64,000 nucleotides of DNA, taken from contig NMRB01000210.1 in NCBI GenBank assembly GCA_002633025.1, positions 270,233 to 334,232 of the forward strand, given 5' to 3'. The stretch's first letter is position 1. The number at the start of each line of letters is the position of its first letter. Shown here in pieces: positions 22,833-34,439 of the stretch. Below the pieces are notes generated by a model. The model was not told where the DNA came from. It did not search any database and saw only the letters and a list, made by a program, of their open reading frames with translations. The DNA comes from Notospermus geniculatus. Taxonomy: Eukaryota > Nemertea > Pilidiophora > Heteronemertea > Lineidae. Made by a program: the position numbers and the translations under genes.

Positions 22833-23333
22833 ATGGGTGTCTCACCGAAAGAGAAGACTACCACCTTCCGTAAAACTCACCCCCAGTTTGCTCTAGAAGC
22901 CGAAGACACGGCTGATCCCGAAGGCATCACTATCTACGATCGTGTTGTCCATCCCTGTGCGTTTGCTGGCGACTGCCATAATATTCAAAATTCTTCACGT
23001 AGCCACTACGACACTTACTTCGGCGAGTTGGGAATTCTAGGCTCCAACCGTTCGATTTGGATATTCCATCACATTCGGTCATTCGGTCTAAGCATCTTCA
23101 AGCCAAACACAACGGTGCCGCACCTAAGCCGTCTGCTTCTACCTCGCACCAAAATTTGGCCATTTCACTTGTCAAAGGAGCGTCGAAGACAACCACCCCT
23201 GGAGAAGGTGATGCTCTACCCTTCGCCCTCCGAACTTAACCAGACATTTTCCGTATTCATCTGTGTCAGATCACTGCGTTGTTTGTGGCTTTTAACTAAC
23301 AGACCCCCACGGTACAGACCATTCCCTTATTAA
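22833..23333 (+). pseudogene. 166-codon open frame of unknown nature
   Basis: ATG at 22833 opens a frame that starts MGVSPKEKTTTFRKTHPQFA and continues to 23333. A second frame over 23057-23239 (SKHLQAKHNGAAPKPSAST) looks equally protein-like, which suggests an old coding segment with a frameshift, or simply biased composition. No zinc finger, protease, polymerase or transposase motif is visible. It lies immediately after the 102/114-bp array. It may be a degraded retroelement or host pseudogene; I cannot decide. Confidence 0.2.
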
Positions 23334-23339
23334 CTTGTT

Positions 23340-24095
23340 TGAGGTGGCTCTCTATCGCCTGTTGTCATCTGAAGGAACATTACAATCCAACCTTCTCCAA
23401 AGAGGGCCATTCATTTCCCTCAACATTCAAAGACACAGACCATTTCTGGTGCCATAAATTGTTCCATTGGGTCCCGTCTGTGCGGCCTTGCGGCACAACC
23501 AACCCAAATACATTTTAAGGGTCCCAACAGCCTCGTGGCTTTTACCAGGCTAAGAAATTATGTGGTACTGACTGCATGACAAGATAACCCATGTGTCCAT
23601 CTCTATTAATACTGGTATAAACTACAATAAATCTCTTGGCTCTGCGCCTAATGAGGAGAGCGGCTGCATTACCGATTTTTATCTATAGTGTCCTAAATAA
23701 CAATAGAGTCCTAGCAATCAGTGGGGATTCGGGGTTAGCATATGCTAGCGAATACTAAGAAGCCTGTAAAGTAGCCAAACCGTCGGCTATTGACGTTCGT
23801 AGCTAATTCAGAGTTGAATGAGATCTGTTGCCTAAAGATATTTTACTGAATGGCTGAATGTAGCTGCATTTCAGTGTGATGTAGAATGTTAAGTAACGAG
23901 TGTATGGCTTGTTCTCTGCACTTGGGAAAGATACAGGATGGCGCTGTTACTACAGTTAACTCTACCCCCTACCCCGATTACGAGGAGGGCTAGGTCCTTT
24001 CGCAATTGAAGGGCAGTGAAGCCAACCCTGAAGGAGCTACAGTGTATACTTGTACAATTGACAAGTAACAGTTCATCGGAGATTTTACGTCTGAT
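23340..24095. other. No recognised feature
   Basis: Short frames only. No element ends, repeats or splice-site pairs stand out. Confidence 0.5.
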
Positions 24096-24097
24096 GA

Positions 24098-24290
24098 AAC
24101 CTTGTGTCACTCACAACTTCTCAGTGTACACTTCCTTGTGTGCGAGCTGAGTCCTTAGTACCATACAGTTACTTGAAGACCTTAGGTTGCTCAAACCTTA
24201 GTGCCACTCTCAACTTCTCCGTGCACAATTCCTTGTATGCTAGCTTGGTCCTCAGTACCTCATCCATATCTTAGTCAGTACCTGATGAAA
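24098..24290. repeat. Tandem duplication, 97-bp offset
   Basis: AAACCTTGTGTCACTCACAACTTCTC at 24098 recurs as AAACCTTAGTGCCACTCTCAACTTCTC at 24195. Both are followed by CCTTGT(G/A)TGC.AGCT and end in AGTACC. Two units at roughly 85 percent identity. Confidence 0.7.
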
Positions 24291-24299
24291 CTCTTGATA

Positions 24300-25320
24300 A
24301 GTTTGGATTGAACTGAAGTATCGTACTTAATGTTTGATGAGATGACGGCCTCGAAACTACGAAGAGATTGTAAATTTGCATCACTAAGGTTCTGAGAACA
24401 CATTCGTCAAGTGTCTCGGATCAGGAAACCTTCATGCTTGCATCATCCACCGTGAAGTAATAAGACATCATGTACTTGCACACACTGTATTTTTTCAAAC
24501 TGCAGAAAGATATTCTGTACATGTATATATTGGGAAATGAATATTGATGTTTGTTTTTGGTATTCTGTGAGCGTTCTTCAGACTTGCTGTCTGTATGTAG
24601 CGATGCTTGCACTCGAGTGTTCGTCTATATGTTCTTTGTATCGAGTCTGCTATCCTTAGCTTGATGGAAGCGAACTCGGCATAGTTGCTCCAGTAATTAG
24701 CCTAAGAGGAAAGTTGGAGAGAGCATATCGTTAGTGCGAGATCGTCGATCTTGTATACCATGGTAATGCTCTTTATCATCCGATGGAATGAAGCCCTGAG
24801 ACATCCAATGTACACTGGGTGCCAATACAATCAAGAAGCCACTCGGCAATGCTCGATTAAACTGTACGGTGGGAACGTTTGTTGACCAAGCTCTCCTGGT
24901 CTTGAATGAAGATAGTTCCAAAAGCTTGGAGCACACGGGGCCAACAACCATCAAGATTCAACTCACTGCGTTGAGCTCTGCAGTGGGGTCGTTCCGTTGA
25001 TATTCGTGTTGACATACTCCCTCGATCCAAAATGGAGGGTTCTTCCTCGCCAAGCAACCATACATACCATTGCTGACATGCAGCCCATGTGCAAGGAGGA
25101 GCCACAAAAGTTTAGGGCATCTCTGATAAAATCCAATTACTGATAATTTTCCCTTGTCGATTCTCTGGTTCTGTTTGAAGCATGTTCGGATTGTTAAATC
25201 GTTACCGAAGGGATCCCGGACCCAGTGGTATACTGTGTTGGTTGTATATCTTAGTAGAATAACCACCCTCGAATATTCAAGCTTTGGCGTTCACCCGTTC
25301 AGTACTGATACATACTTGTT
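24300..25320. other. No recognised feature
   Basis: Only short frames (largest about 100 codons, minus strand, no motif). No inverted or tandem repeat was noticed before the foldback element that begins at 25322. Confidence 0.5.
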
Positions 25321-25321
25321 G

Positions 25322-26343
25322 TGTACACCCTTAATCAAAAGTAAATGCACAGCTAATAAACTTAAATATTTCCCAAAATCTTCAGCGGATCAACCTTTGC
25401 TTTTTACGGCAATTACTTAGGGCATCAAGACACATTTTGAGACCAAAAGTATCATGAACTTGCATGAGTTGTATTTTTGACAAAAGTTTGAAATTTCCAT
25501 AAAAAAGTGTGATTTTCAATCGCATATTTTTTAGAAGTGAAACCAACGTCACTTTAAAGCCTGTTTGTTTCCCAGCAAAATTATTTTTTTAGGTTTAAAA
25601 AATTCGGTGGTGAACAGAAGTTACAGAGCATTTTCCAAAATGAATTTCGTTCGGTTTTCCAGTCAAGTCAGGGCTATTCCTTCCGTCTCATTTAGATCTA
25701 CCCAGCCTGCTGAATATTGTGAATAGGCCTATTCATGGCCTAGTCAACAATAGTTACTCCTGATGACACTCCATCGAGTAATCCAAGGCCAGGCGGTCTT
25801 TTGTGTGAGATGAGTGCCGGTGTCACCTTTCTTAATTCCTCCTTACAATTCCTTACCAATGAAGGCAGGAGAGCCTACGTAACCTCTTATGGAATTGACG
25901 CCATTTACTAACTTGACCTACGATGAATGGGACTTATTATTCCGTGAGCTTGGTCTTGGGACAATAAGGAAAGGTCGACTATAAAATAAGACTTGAACTG
26001 TTGACTGGAGTTTCGACAGATACTTTCGAACAAATCCTTCATAATTACGACATGGAAGCTCCAATTGAAAATTTGAAAGTTTATTCGTGCATAGAAACAG
26101 GAAAGCTTTAAAATGACGTTGGTTTCACTTCAAAAAAATATGCGATTGAAAATCACACTTTTTTATACAAATTTCGAACTTTAGTCAAAAATACAACTCA
26201 TGCAAGTTCACGATATTTTTGGTCTCAAAATGTGTCTTGATGCCCTAAATAACTGCCGTGGAAAGCAAAGGTTGATCCGCTGAAGATTTTGGGAAATATT
26301 TAAGTTTATTAGCTGTGCATTTACTTTTGATTAAGGGTGTACA
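25322..26343. mobile_element. 1-kb foldback element with about 240-bp inverted arms
   Basis: The left arm (25322-25565) starts TGTACACCCTTAATCAAAAG. The right arm (26100-26343) is its reverse complement, ending CTTTTGATTAAGGGTGTACA. The arms match over about 240 bases with scattered substitutions. Both flanks carry TTG immediately outside the ends, so a 3-bp target duplication is possible. The ~530-bp centre has no long frame. Such long arms suggest a foldback or MITE-like DNA transposon; the superfamily is unknown. Confidence 0.85.
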
Positions 26344-26348
26344 TTGGC

Positions 26349-26390
26349 AAGTAACCATGCAGGCCTAGCAAGGTTTTATGAATATGGCCG
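26349..26390. mobile_element. Partial MITE-12
   Basis: GCAGGCCTAGCAAGG and TTTTATGAATATGGCC match the left arm of the 12867-12984 element in reverse orientation. The other half is missing. It begins six bases after the end of the foldback element. Confidence 0.6.
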
Positions 26391-26639
26391 TGAGATTTAG
26401 CACTTTGGCTTGGAGGGGCATTTACAAAATGATCAGTGGGAGCATCGTCTGATTGAAGTAACAGCTAAACTGTACACTTCAGTGTATCTGGTAGTGCATG
26501 AACCAGCTGTCACGTTTATCATCCACACCCCCACTGATCACAAGTAGAGATTCTACCTCATCATGGAGGGCTGATCAATACTGGAAGTCCCCTCGGTGTT
26601 GACATTGCAAATGGAAACCAATTTGCACGATCGCTTCTG

Positions 26640-27100
26640 CTTCCTGCCTCCTCTCAATATGATGCACACCCATAACCGGGCAATATTACCACCTTCCTCT
26701 CCCGTTACAACCCCAACAATTAGTTATGGCGTGTTTACTGCATTTATTTGCTAAGATGAATACTTTCACCCAACGAACCAATTAGCTGAGATACCGTATA
26801 CGCTGATGTGCATAAATCGTTAATGGAACTCTACGCTTGTTCGAAGCATTTTCGTCAACATGTGAAGAGGTATAGTGTCTGTATAATACAAGCCTGGTCG
26901 GATTCCACTAATATTAGATGCACATGTAACGTAAACTTTTATTGCACAGCATATTGCTTTCGATTTGTACTCATTAACATGGCTCTTTTTCATCGGATAT
27001 TGTCAGTTTAAGTCATGGCAAGGGGTTGGGACGCTTTACACTCGTCCCCAGTGGCCTCGAGCTACTAGTTATACGCTCTCAACCACTGGCACAGATCGGG
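26640..27100. other. No gene; AT-rich, possible conserved non-coding sequence
   Basis: No repeat or frame of note. AACAATTAGTTATGG and CCAATTAGCTGAG near 26715-26790 contain homeodomain-type AATTAG cores. Confidence 0.3.
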
Positions 27101-27177
27101 CCTAATCATGTTTCTGAACGCTAGATGGCGCAAACTGTCATCAACCAATCAGCGACCAGTATTTCACGCTCGATGCA

Positions 27178-27260
27178 TTAAGGCATTTGGCTCGATGGAC
27201 GAACGCCTGCCTTCGACGCGGAAGGCCCCAGTTCGATTCCTGGTGCGGTCTGCGACAAGG
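27178..27260 (+). repeat. tRNA-derived SINE head
   Basis: GGCTCGATGGACGAACGCCTGCCTTCGACGCGGAAGGCC is followed by a B-box-like AGTTCGATTCCTGG. The A-box is imperfect and no CCA-ready acceptor stem forms, so it is a SINE-like remnant rather than a tRNA gene. Confidence 0.5.
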
Positions 27261-27627
27261 ACCGAATCATCCTCGCCACCATCAGTACATTCTCAAAAAT
27301 ACAACAAAACTATCTTTCTTTATCTCTACAGAGACATCACTTCCAAAAACCGCCCATGTCCAACTTATCAAATAACCTCTTGTGGATACTAGACATACGA
27401 TTGTTGAAACCATAGAGAATGTTGGTCATACTTATTTCATCCTTCTCCACACGCAATGGTATCTTATAGTTCTTGAATGTTTGTACGACTGGGGAACGGC
27501 GGATAATTAGCCGAGTCCAGATCGATTTGGAAGAATACAGTTGGAAAAACATCCACTGGTGATACGATATAGGCCGTCCATCGACGCTGACTTCATAATT
27601 TGACATGTCTTGGAAACATGATCTGTT

Positions 27628-27712
27628 GCATGGGACAGTAAGCCGTGGTGCTTTGTACCTTGCGCAAGGGCAAGAGACCCCATCCAAGTGAGGAACAGGA
27701 GGAGCATCTCTG
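27628..27712 (+). repeat. SINE-A body, copy 1 (fragment)
   Basis: CATGGGACAGTAAGCCGTGG, CTTTGTACCTTGCGCAAGGG and CCATCCAAGTGAGGAAC match the central and 3' parts of the copy at 30735-31008. Confidence 0.75.
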
Positions 27713-27727
27713 GCTCGTAACGTCCAT

Positions 27728-27890
27728 CGCACCATGGGACAATTGGCCATGGTGCCTTGTACCTTGGGCCTTCGTATAAAGGGCAAGTAAAAGACCCCAT
27801 CAAAGTGAGGAACATGTGTAGCTTGAGATGGCTTCTTCCATACTTACCGGGGCTGATGATGCTTTGGCTTCGGCCCTGATGGAAAAAATC
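27728..27890 (+). repeat. SINE-A body, copy 2
   Basis: CCATGGGACAATTGGCCATGG, GTGCCTTGTACCTTGGGCC and GTGAGGAACATGTGTAGCTT are followed by the shared 3' block TTGGCTTCGGCCCTGATGGA and an A-run. It sits 16 bases after copy 1 in the same orientation. Confidence 0.8.
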
Positions 27891-28099
27891 TCGACTTGGA
27901 TGAATTTAGAGATCTGCTGTGGTTAAATGAATGTGAGGCGGCAGAACTGGCGTCTATGATGCTGTTAACAATCTGACGCAATAGAGACATAGGCCGGTGG
28001 TTGGTTAAAGCGGCCATGTGCATAAAGTGCGTATCAACATCAACACTAGTAAGTGATCTTGACTCTGATTGCGATTCTCTGCGTTGATGCAACACTCCA

Positions 28100-28860
28100 T
28101 CAACTCGAGACCAATGAGTAGAAAATTATTGACACACTTTGCCTGAAGATGCCTCCACTCACCCAATGTTTCTATAACTTGGCTGTCTGCTAATCATTTC
28201 TTCATGATAGCCTACCATCTGCCAAACCAGAAACTCATTGTTTTTGTTGCATATTAATGTTTCATTCTTCATGCAAATGTGCTGAGTGCAATTTTGCATA
28301 AATCGGTCAGCGCTTCTGAGTTCTTTGCTGCGTTGAATTGAGAGTCTGTTAGCAAGTCAAGATCACTTGCTGAATGAAAGAATTGGGTCTGGCAACGTTG
28401 GTGTGTATCTTGGCAGGTCAAGGTTAGTTGCTGAATGAAAATCGGACTGGTCCCTGTCCCTTCCAGCGAAACGGTACACCACTGTGTAAGCGAGCTTCAG
28501 GGGTATGTAACTATCATGTTTATGGTTCACCGTTATCATTTCATCTGCCACAAGTATCCTGCTCTAATGGCGTTAGGTTCCCAAGTGTCATATTAGTTTC
28601 TGACCTTCTAATTCCTAATTAGCACAGTAGGCTCCTATGGGTTCGCATCTCTGATTTCATGGATTATACGCCGAGTAGGATATGGACTTATAAATTGGCT
28701 TAGGGCATCCACGTACCCTTAGGATTTCAATGGCTAGTTGAGTTGTTTACGCCGGCAGTTGAGGTTACTTGGGGGATAGGATAATATCATATACGATGTC
28801 TTACAAAAAGTATCCCTTTGGCATTGTCCACTAAATTGTTTCGATGGTTTCAGGGACGTT
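28100..28860. other. No recognised feature
   Basis: Short frames only. AAGTCAAGATCACTTGCTGAATGAAA is echoed about 80 bases later (CAGGTCAAGGTTAGTTGCTGAATGAAA, near 28415), a small local duplication. Confidence 0.4.
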
Positions 28861-28884
28861 TTTCGTCGGCAACTGTAAGGCAAT

Positions 28885-29120
28885 CTTGCGTAAAGTGCCG
28901 GATGCGGTTGGGGTAGAACCACTTGGCAATCTTTGCAAATCGATGTTGTCAGGATTAATGACATTATTGACATTAATGACATAATTGATGTTGTCAGGAA
29001 TATCTCTGGTAGCTCGACTTGAAAGTGCCAGCCTGAAGAAGACCCCGGTTGGGGTCGAAGATTTGCAAAATTTCTGGAGGACGACTTTGGTTATTATATC
29101 GATGTTGTCAGGGGGTAGAG
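28885..29120. repeat. Local diverged repeats around ATCGATGTTGTCAGG
   Basis: GATGTTGTCAGG occurs near 28942, 28988 and 29102. The outer two are preceded by GGTTGGGGT(A/C)GAA and TTTGCAAA blocks. A TTGACATTAATGACAT microrepeat lies at 28963-28987. Confidence 0.5.
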
Positions 29121-29129
29121 CCTGGAATT

Positions 29130-30500
29130 GGATTACAGCTTCTCCCAAATCTGTGCCAACTTGGCACTGCTGGATTTTCTAAGGCATGAAAAAGATTTCC
29201 TGGAGTTTAAAACGGCGAAATCTCTTGTTGACGAGCATATGTCGAGTTCCCTTGAGAGTGTTTTAGTCGATCGATTTCTTGTCTTGAAATGTTATGAAGG
29301 TCAGGATTATCAGAACAGACGAAGTGGGTTATTAGACCTTTAGTTTTACAACGTTAGAAACAAGGTTGAAGAATTGATCACAGGGATCTTGAAGGTAGTT
29401 CGATTCCTCCACAGCTGGGGTCTTTACCGTTCTTCTCGTCAACCAGTCACAATTTGTGTGCTAGCGTATGAAGAGGAGCGAGACCAAAGCCCTGCTGTGG
29501 GAGGATGGTGGTTCGAAAAAAAAAACAACGTCAAGTTCGCTTTCATAACCTTGGTAGGTGAAACATACAGTTTTTCACCGGTATCCCAACCACCTTGGCT
29601 TTTTAAACTTAGGCCTAGGTGAGCTGATTCTCAGTCTGATATGTCTACCATGGATATGATAACAATGTAAACGATTAGCAGTTGTTGTTTTTCGATACCT
29701 GTTGATCTGGTATGTCTGATGAGACAGCTAGATTGATGTTTTAGTTGGCAAAGGTGTTGCTTCCTATCAGCGGTGATGATCGAGGTGAAATGAATCATGT
29801 AGCCTGTATTTGTACATTTATCAAAAGGATAAAAAGTTTCTAAGAGCTCGTAGAGATGTTGTATTACCAGAAAGTCGGGTACGGGTATGCAAGCCTGCAG
29901 TGAGAGCACTGTCGCTGGAGCTGGCAGGGTGTGGTAGTCTACACATTCATGTATGTGAGATTGGACATCCTGCCTCTGAGCTGGGTCGCTGATATGAAAC
30001 TCTCACGGCTGAGGTAGCACTGGTAGGCTTATCACCCAGGCAGAAGTGGTCTCCTTACTGCATGCTACCAGCTTAACGGTGAGGACTGCAGTTGTCTCAA
30101 GTTGGAAGGCCTGTAGCCTCGATCCTTTGGATGAAAGTAGAACCTACTTGGATTTAGTGATATAGTACACAGATTTAGTACTGATTCGGAATGTACACGA
30201 GTATTCGTGCTGGGAGTGCTGATCTGGTTTAGGAAATGATACAATGGCGTGTCGTAATTAGCTAAAATTATTTCTGAATGTGCTGTAACATGCATGGTAT
30301 CCTTTAATCAAGCGAGTTCTAACCTGGATCAGAGAGATGGAATCTAGATGCAATTTTATGCGGATACCTTCACAGTTCCTGTAACATGAGATGCAGGAAC
30401 ATTGATGCTGAGATATGCTAATCAAATAGCAAAGGCTGGCAATCAGGTATCAATCCTAGGGTCAGATGCACTACAAGGGGGATAATCCCCTTGTTCATAA
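29130..30500. other. No recognised feature
   Basis: Short frames, none with motifs. A donor-like CCTAG|GTGAGCT near 29618 follows a weak acceptor and is not convincing. No repeat family copies were noticed. Confidence 0.5.
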
Positions 30501-30520
30501 GATATGATAATTTGTCTCTT

Positions 30521-30671
30521 AAGCGGCGAATCCACTGTCGCGATTTGGGCTTGAGACGGGGTTGCGGTGCCTTGCGATCGCCTTATATGGCAATCGGAAG
30601 TCCTTATATGGTAACCGCAAGGGAACGCAAACGCGTCTCAAGCCAAAATCGCGACAGTGGATCACCCGCTT
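30521..30671. mobile_element. MITE-8 (single copy here)
   Basis: AAGCGGCGAATCCACTGTCG, continuing CGATTTGGGCTTGAGACG, is inverted at the right end (CGTCTCAAGCC, CGACAGTGGATCACCCGCTT). Arms are about 55 bp and total length is 151 bp. The centre contains CCTTATATGG twice. High arm identity suggests it is relatively young. Confidence 0.85.
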
Positions 30672-30734
30672 TCGAGAGAGAGGGTACTCTCCTGTTGCCT
30701 GAGTTGCTGACAATGCCATTTTTCTGTGCAATGT

Positions 30735-31008
30735 GGAAACATCGGCGCCTGTCACCGCTATAGGTTTCCGGGTTCGAACCCGGTTGGACTTATTCTTCAT
30801 GTGATAGAGAGGGTGATTATCTCCGATTATCTCATGGGACAGTAAGCCGTGGTGCCTTGTACCTTGTGTCTTTGCAAGGGCAAGTAAAATACCCCATCCA
30901 AGTGAGGAACATGAGTAGCTTGTGATGGCCTCCTCCGTACTTAGCAGGGCCAATAATGCTATAGCGTCGGCCCTGACGGAAAAATGGAATACAAATACAA
31001 ATACAAAA
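30735..31008 (+). repeat. SINE-A, most complete copy
   Basis: The head contains a strong B-box-like segment, CCGGGTTCGAACCCGG, at about 30769, preceded by GTGGAAACATCGGCGCCTG. The body holds CATGGGACAGTAAGCCGTGG, CTTGTACCTTGTG and GTGAGGAACATGAGTAGCTT, and the 3' block CGTCGGCCCTGACGG. It ends in a simple tail of ATACAA units. A tRNA-like head, unique body and short tandem tail are the classic SINE layout. The mobilising LINE is not in the window. Confidence 0.75.
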
Positions 31009-31254
31009 TTATCTGCGGGCATTCCGGTTTCCTCCTGCTGCTGTGCAGTCATTCGCCCAGTTCATCCAGTACATACATGTACCTGGTTTGATGCTGGAGG
31101 CTCCTGTACGTTTTCAGAAAGAAAACATCTTTTTATATCATATACATCTATCTTCTTTTTGATGAAGAAGAAAAAGGGAAAATAACTGGTTACAGATGAA
31201 ATAACCTGTAAAACGTTTACATGGCGTTTTACACTGCGGTCTTAAAGTGCTTCG

Positions 31255-31345
31255 GTTAATGACCCCAGTCTCTCCAGACACCTTTCTGTGGAACTCAAGG
31301 AGCAGCTCATTCAGCAGATCACTTGATCCTTTCAGATCAGCGTGA
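31255..31345 (-). repeat. SINE-B body fragment
   Basis: CCAGTCTCTCCAGACACCTTTCTG, GGAACTCAAGGAGCAGCTCATTCAGCA and ACTTGATCCTTT match 43470-43545. The tRNA-like head is missing. Orientation is inferred from the head in the other copy. Confidence 0.7.
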
Positions 31346-31349
31346 TGCT

Positions 31350-31835
31350 GAGAGGGGTTATCATGTATGTCTGAGTACGTCACCATTCAGAAATCCTTTC
31401 ACACTTGCCAAGAAGCAGTAGAAAAGTGATGATAAATTCTTTATTTCCTTTCATAACGGAGTACATATCCGTGTAATAAAAGTATCTGATATTACACTTG
31501 ATGTCATGTCGGTTCAGTCAGAATTCTCTTCATACATTATACACGAGATTTAAGTTCCAATTTATCGCGAAATTGGTGTGGTATGTCTGTGCAGACGTCA
31601 AGAGTATTTTAGTGAAAGCATGTCTTGTTATATTGAAGTTGTTGAGCTTGCTTGATATCAAAGAGAGTTCACCATACTATCGCTCATTTTGTCCAGACAA
31701 ACCAGTAATACCAGGAGGAAATGGTAATATCCACAGTAACCCTCCCACAATGCCGTTACTCGTATGGACACTTGGCGCCTACGAAAACGGAGGAAGACTG
31801 ATCCTAACCCTGACCAACGAAACTAGGGCAAGGGT
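31350..31835. other. No recognised feature
   Basis: A 116-codon + strand frame (31498-31848) has no recognised motif, and its end lies in the tandem repeat that follows. Confidence 0.4.
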
Positions 31836-32020
31836 TAGTCGACCTTGACCCTATGATGATTTGAAACAATAAATTGATTGGCTGTAAGAGCATTCGACGT
31901 TGACTTAAATGTATGATGGATTTGGAAAAATGCATTTGATTGGCTGTGAGAGCATTCGACCTTGACCCTATGATGATTTGGAACAATGGATTTGATTGGC
32001 TGTTTGGCATTCGGAGGGAG
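31836..32020. repeat. Three tandem units of about 56-62 bp
   Basis: GATTGGCTGT recurs at 31876, 31938 and 31994. The first two copies are followed by AGAGCATTCGAC and the third by TGGCATTCGG. CGACCTTGACCCTATGATGATTTG is shared by the first and third units. Confidence 0.75.
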
Positions 32021-32024
32021 GGCA

Positions 32025-32945
32025 TGGATTTCCCATCTACCACTCGTCTATTCGGCTCATACCCAGCAAACAAAGAATAAGTCCAACCAGTAAAGAACAG
32101 TTGAAACGTTGGTCTCTGTGAAAAAATGCAGTCGATGTCCGGTGCATAAATAGCATCCTTTGTGATTCATTGGCTCTGTTTTTCCGAGGTTTCGCCGAGC
32201 TAATCGAGATTGGGACGAGACTTATTAGTGCAGATGGCGATGATGGCCTAGGAGACACGAAGGCACAATTACTGAGATTTGGTGTTGCCAAAAGCGTGTA
32301 GATTGTGCTGTACAACTGTACATCAGTTTTGGGTATTGTTGGAGTGGAGCGGATTGTAGTTCCTTCCATCTTAACCTGAATGAAGAACCTGTACATTGTG
32401 CTGTAGACAATGTACATAATACTGTTTAGAAGTTCAAAGAAGCTTTTCTATATGCAGATGTTTGCATTCAGGCATTTCATTTCATCTTATTTTCTTTCAA
32501 ATATCGCTTTATACAAATTATAATCGACATGGTGAGTAGGTGGGGTCTTTAGACTTATTTTAAATGGTATTTAGTTCCATTAATTTCTGCATTTATAGTT
32601 TGGAACTTTTGGAATCCTTTATTACAAATAACATCAAACACTGCTGGTATGTCCCAGTAGGGTTTTGTTGCTGTTCACTGGTTAGATCTCTTTCAAGTTG
32701 TATCTCGTTACATTCCTTCTTCTCAATGTTCAAAATCTATTGTTGTCTTTGAAAACTGTGGAACAGCCCCCAAGTTGGTCGATAAAGAACTGAGAGTTTG
32801 GTGTCATGGTAACCCCATCTACCACACAAACTTCCGAATCCGATCATCGTTCCTTGTGCCCAGCTCAAAGGATTAAGCTGCACTCTGGCAATTTCTGGGC
32901 TGCCAACCGCTTTTGTCAACTGCAACTCCTGCGGTATGCCATCTG
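32025..32945. other. No recognised feature
   Basis: A minus-strand frame of 126 codons (32037-32417) has no recognised motif and an overlapping rival frame. No repeats noticed. Confidence 0.45.
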
Positions 32946-32949
32946 CGGC

Positions 32950-33640
32950 ACTGTCTGTGTTCGTCAGGGAATTAGGCAATAGACGTCACCTGCCAAACAC
33001 CACCTGGGCGTAAATTTGTGATTCCAAATCGACAGTCTGTATCGTCACGCATTGCCGTGAGGATCTCAATGCACAGGTTGCCATGTACATAAAGCACTGT
33101 CTCTCCTCATTAAAGTGTACTAACTTAATAAAATATTACTAACAAAAAACTGTTTTTTCACGTGGCTTTTACTACCACCTTTTAATCGAGAAGTGCACAA
33201 TTCTTATGAAACTTTGTACATTATACACATGATAGATGTACAGGCTCTCAGATGACAGGCTGAGCAAAAATTAAAACTCACGCGATGCCATGAGCTCACG
33301 GCTATGCGTGACGGTACAGACTGATGGAGATTGCCTTACAACTGACGGAAAAGTTGTACACGACTTGCTGTGTTGGCAACTTCTGCCTGCGATATATGTT
33401 CAGAAAACTGCTGCAAGCTCCCTTGTAGCCAGCACATCGGCTCAGTGTGTGTTGGTCACGGAACTAGACAGATGGAGATTGTATATCGAGGCAGCTGTGC
33501 TAACCACTGCAATAGGCAGCCTTTTTTCTGTGTTTGACAGGGAGTGAGGCATTGAAGACACCTGCAGTAGCCTTCTGGCCACTCTACACCAATCTGTGTC
33601 TGTGTATGGCAAGGAACTGGGCAACCTATCTTACCATGCT
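32950..33640. repeat. Degenerate local repeat around CTGTGTTTGACAGGGA
   Basis: CTGTGTTCGTCAGGGAATTAGGCAA (about 32957), GTGTTGGTCACGGAACTAGAC (33448), CTGTGTTTGACAGGGAGTGAGGCA (33528) and GTGTATGGCAAGGAACTGGGCAA (33601) are related. Several are spaced about 72-80 bases apart. The similarity is weak, and the 85-codon + strand frame at 33290-33547 lies inside it. Confidence 0.3.
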
Positions 33641-33894
33641 TCAAGAAGTTGTCCAGTACACGTCATGTGCTTTCAACATAGTCTGGCAAACTCGCATCCA
33701 ATGCTCGTAACAAAAAAGTTGTTACTCTGCCAGCCAGCTGGCTCAGCCAATGAAAAGCCTCATCACAAAACAACAGCTCCGGTGGGAATCATCCTAGCTT
33801 GGTTAATGGTGAGGATATTAATTGGTAGGCCAAACTTGTTACGCGAAGAGTCTGAAAAAGGGATCCCTCGGGTGTATGGTATCTTTCTGATATG

Positions 33895-34020
33895 AGATGG
33901 TGTCAGGGGAGTGAGGTGGAAACGTCAACACTTCACACACCAGATGCAGTGGGTTCGATTCCACAGTGGCATGGTGTTGTCTGTTCCCCATTTCAAGCAA
34001 TAAAGAGGGTAGCACGTGTC
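33895..34020 (+). repeat. tRNA-like SINE-C
   Basis: GGTGTCAGGGGAGTGAGGTGG, then a B-box-like GTGGGTTCGATTCCACAG at about 33949, then a non-tRNA body CATGGTGTTGTCTGTTCCCC. The layout fits a SINE head plus body. Only one copy was noticed. Confidence 0.5.
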
Positions 34021-34439
34021 TTCTCTAGTTACTCAGGTTCCCCTGCACTCCACTACCATGGGAGCAATGTCCGTAAAGCCAATAACCCAATAGCACCTGG
34101 CTCACACTTCTCCAAAAGTCGTACATTTTCCTGGAGCTTACACTTTCACGAAAAACTTTCCAATTCACCTGAAGCAACTCTTAAAAGACGTCATTCTTCA
34201 AAATCCTTTCAAATCCAGGTACTGAACTAGTCTGTCTCTAAGCTGTAGAACGCTCTAATGCCTAAAGTGCACTGTTTAACAGATACTTCGGGAAGTATGT
34301 AGCGTTTTTGGCCCATTTACAAAACATTGGTTTATCGTATTACCTTTATTCACTCTTCAGTATATAATGCCAGCCGGGATCGTGTTGCCGGGGGTTGAAG
34401 CAATGTTTGTAGCTAAACATGATCCTGTTACATAGCTGA

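Noticed and set aside
34195-34225. Fused site CAAATCCAG|GTACTG
   Set aside because: Adenine-rich upstream tract and weak donor.
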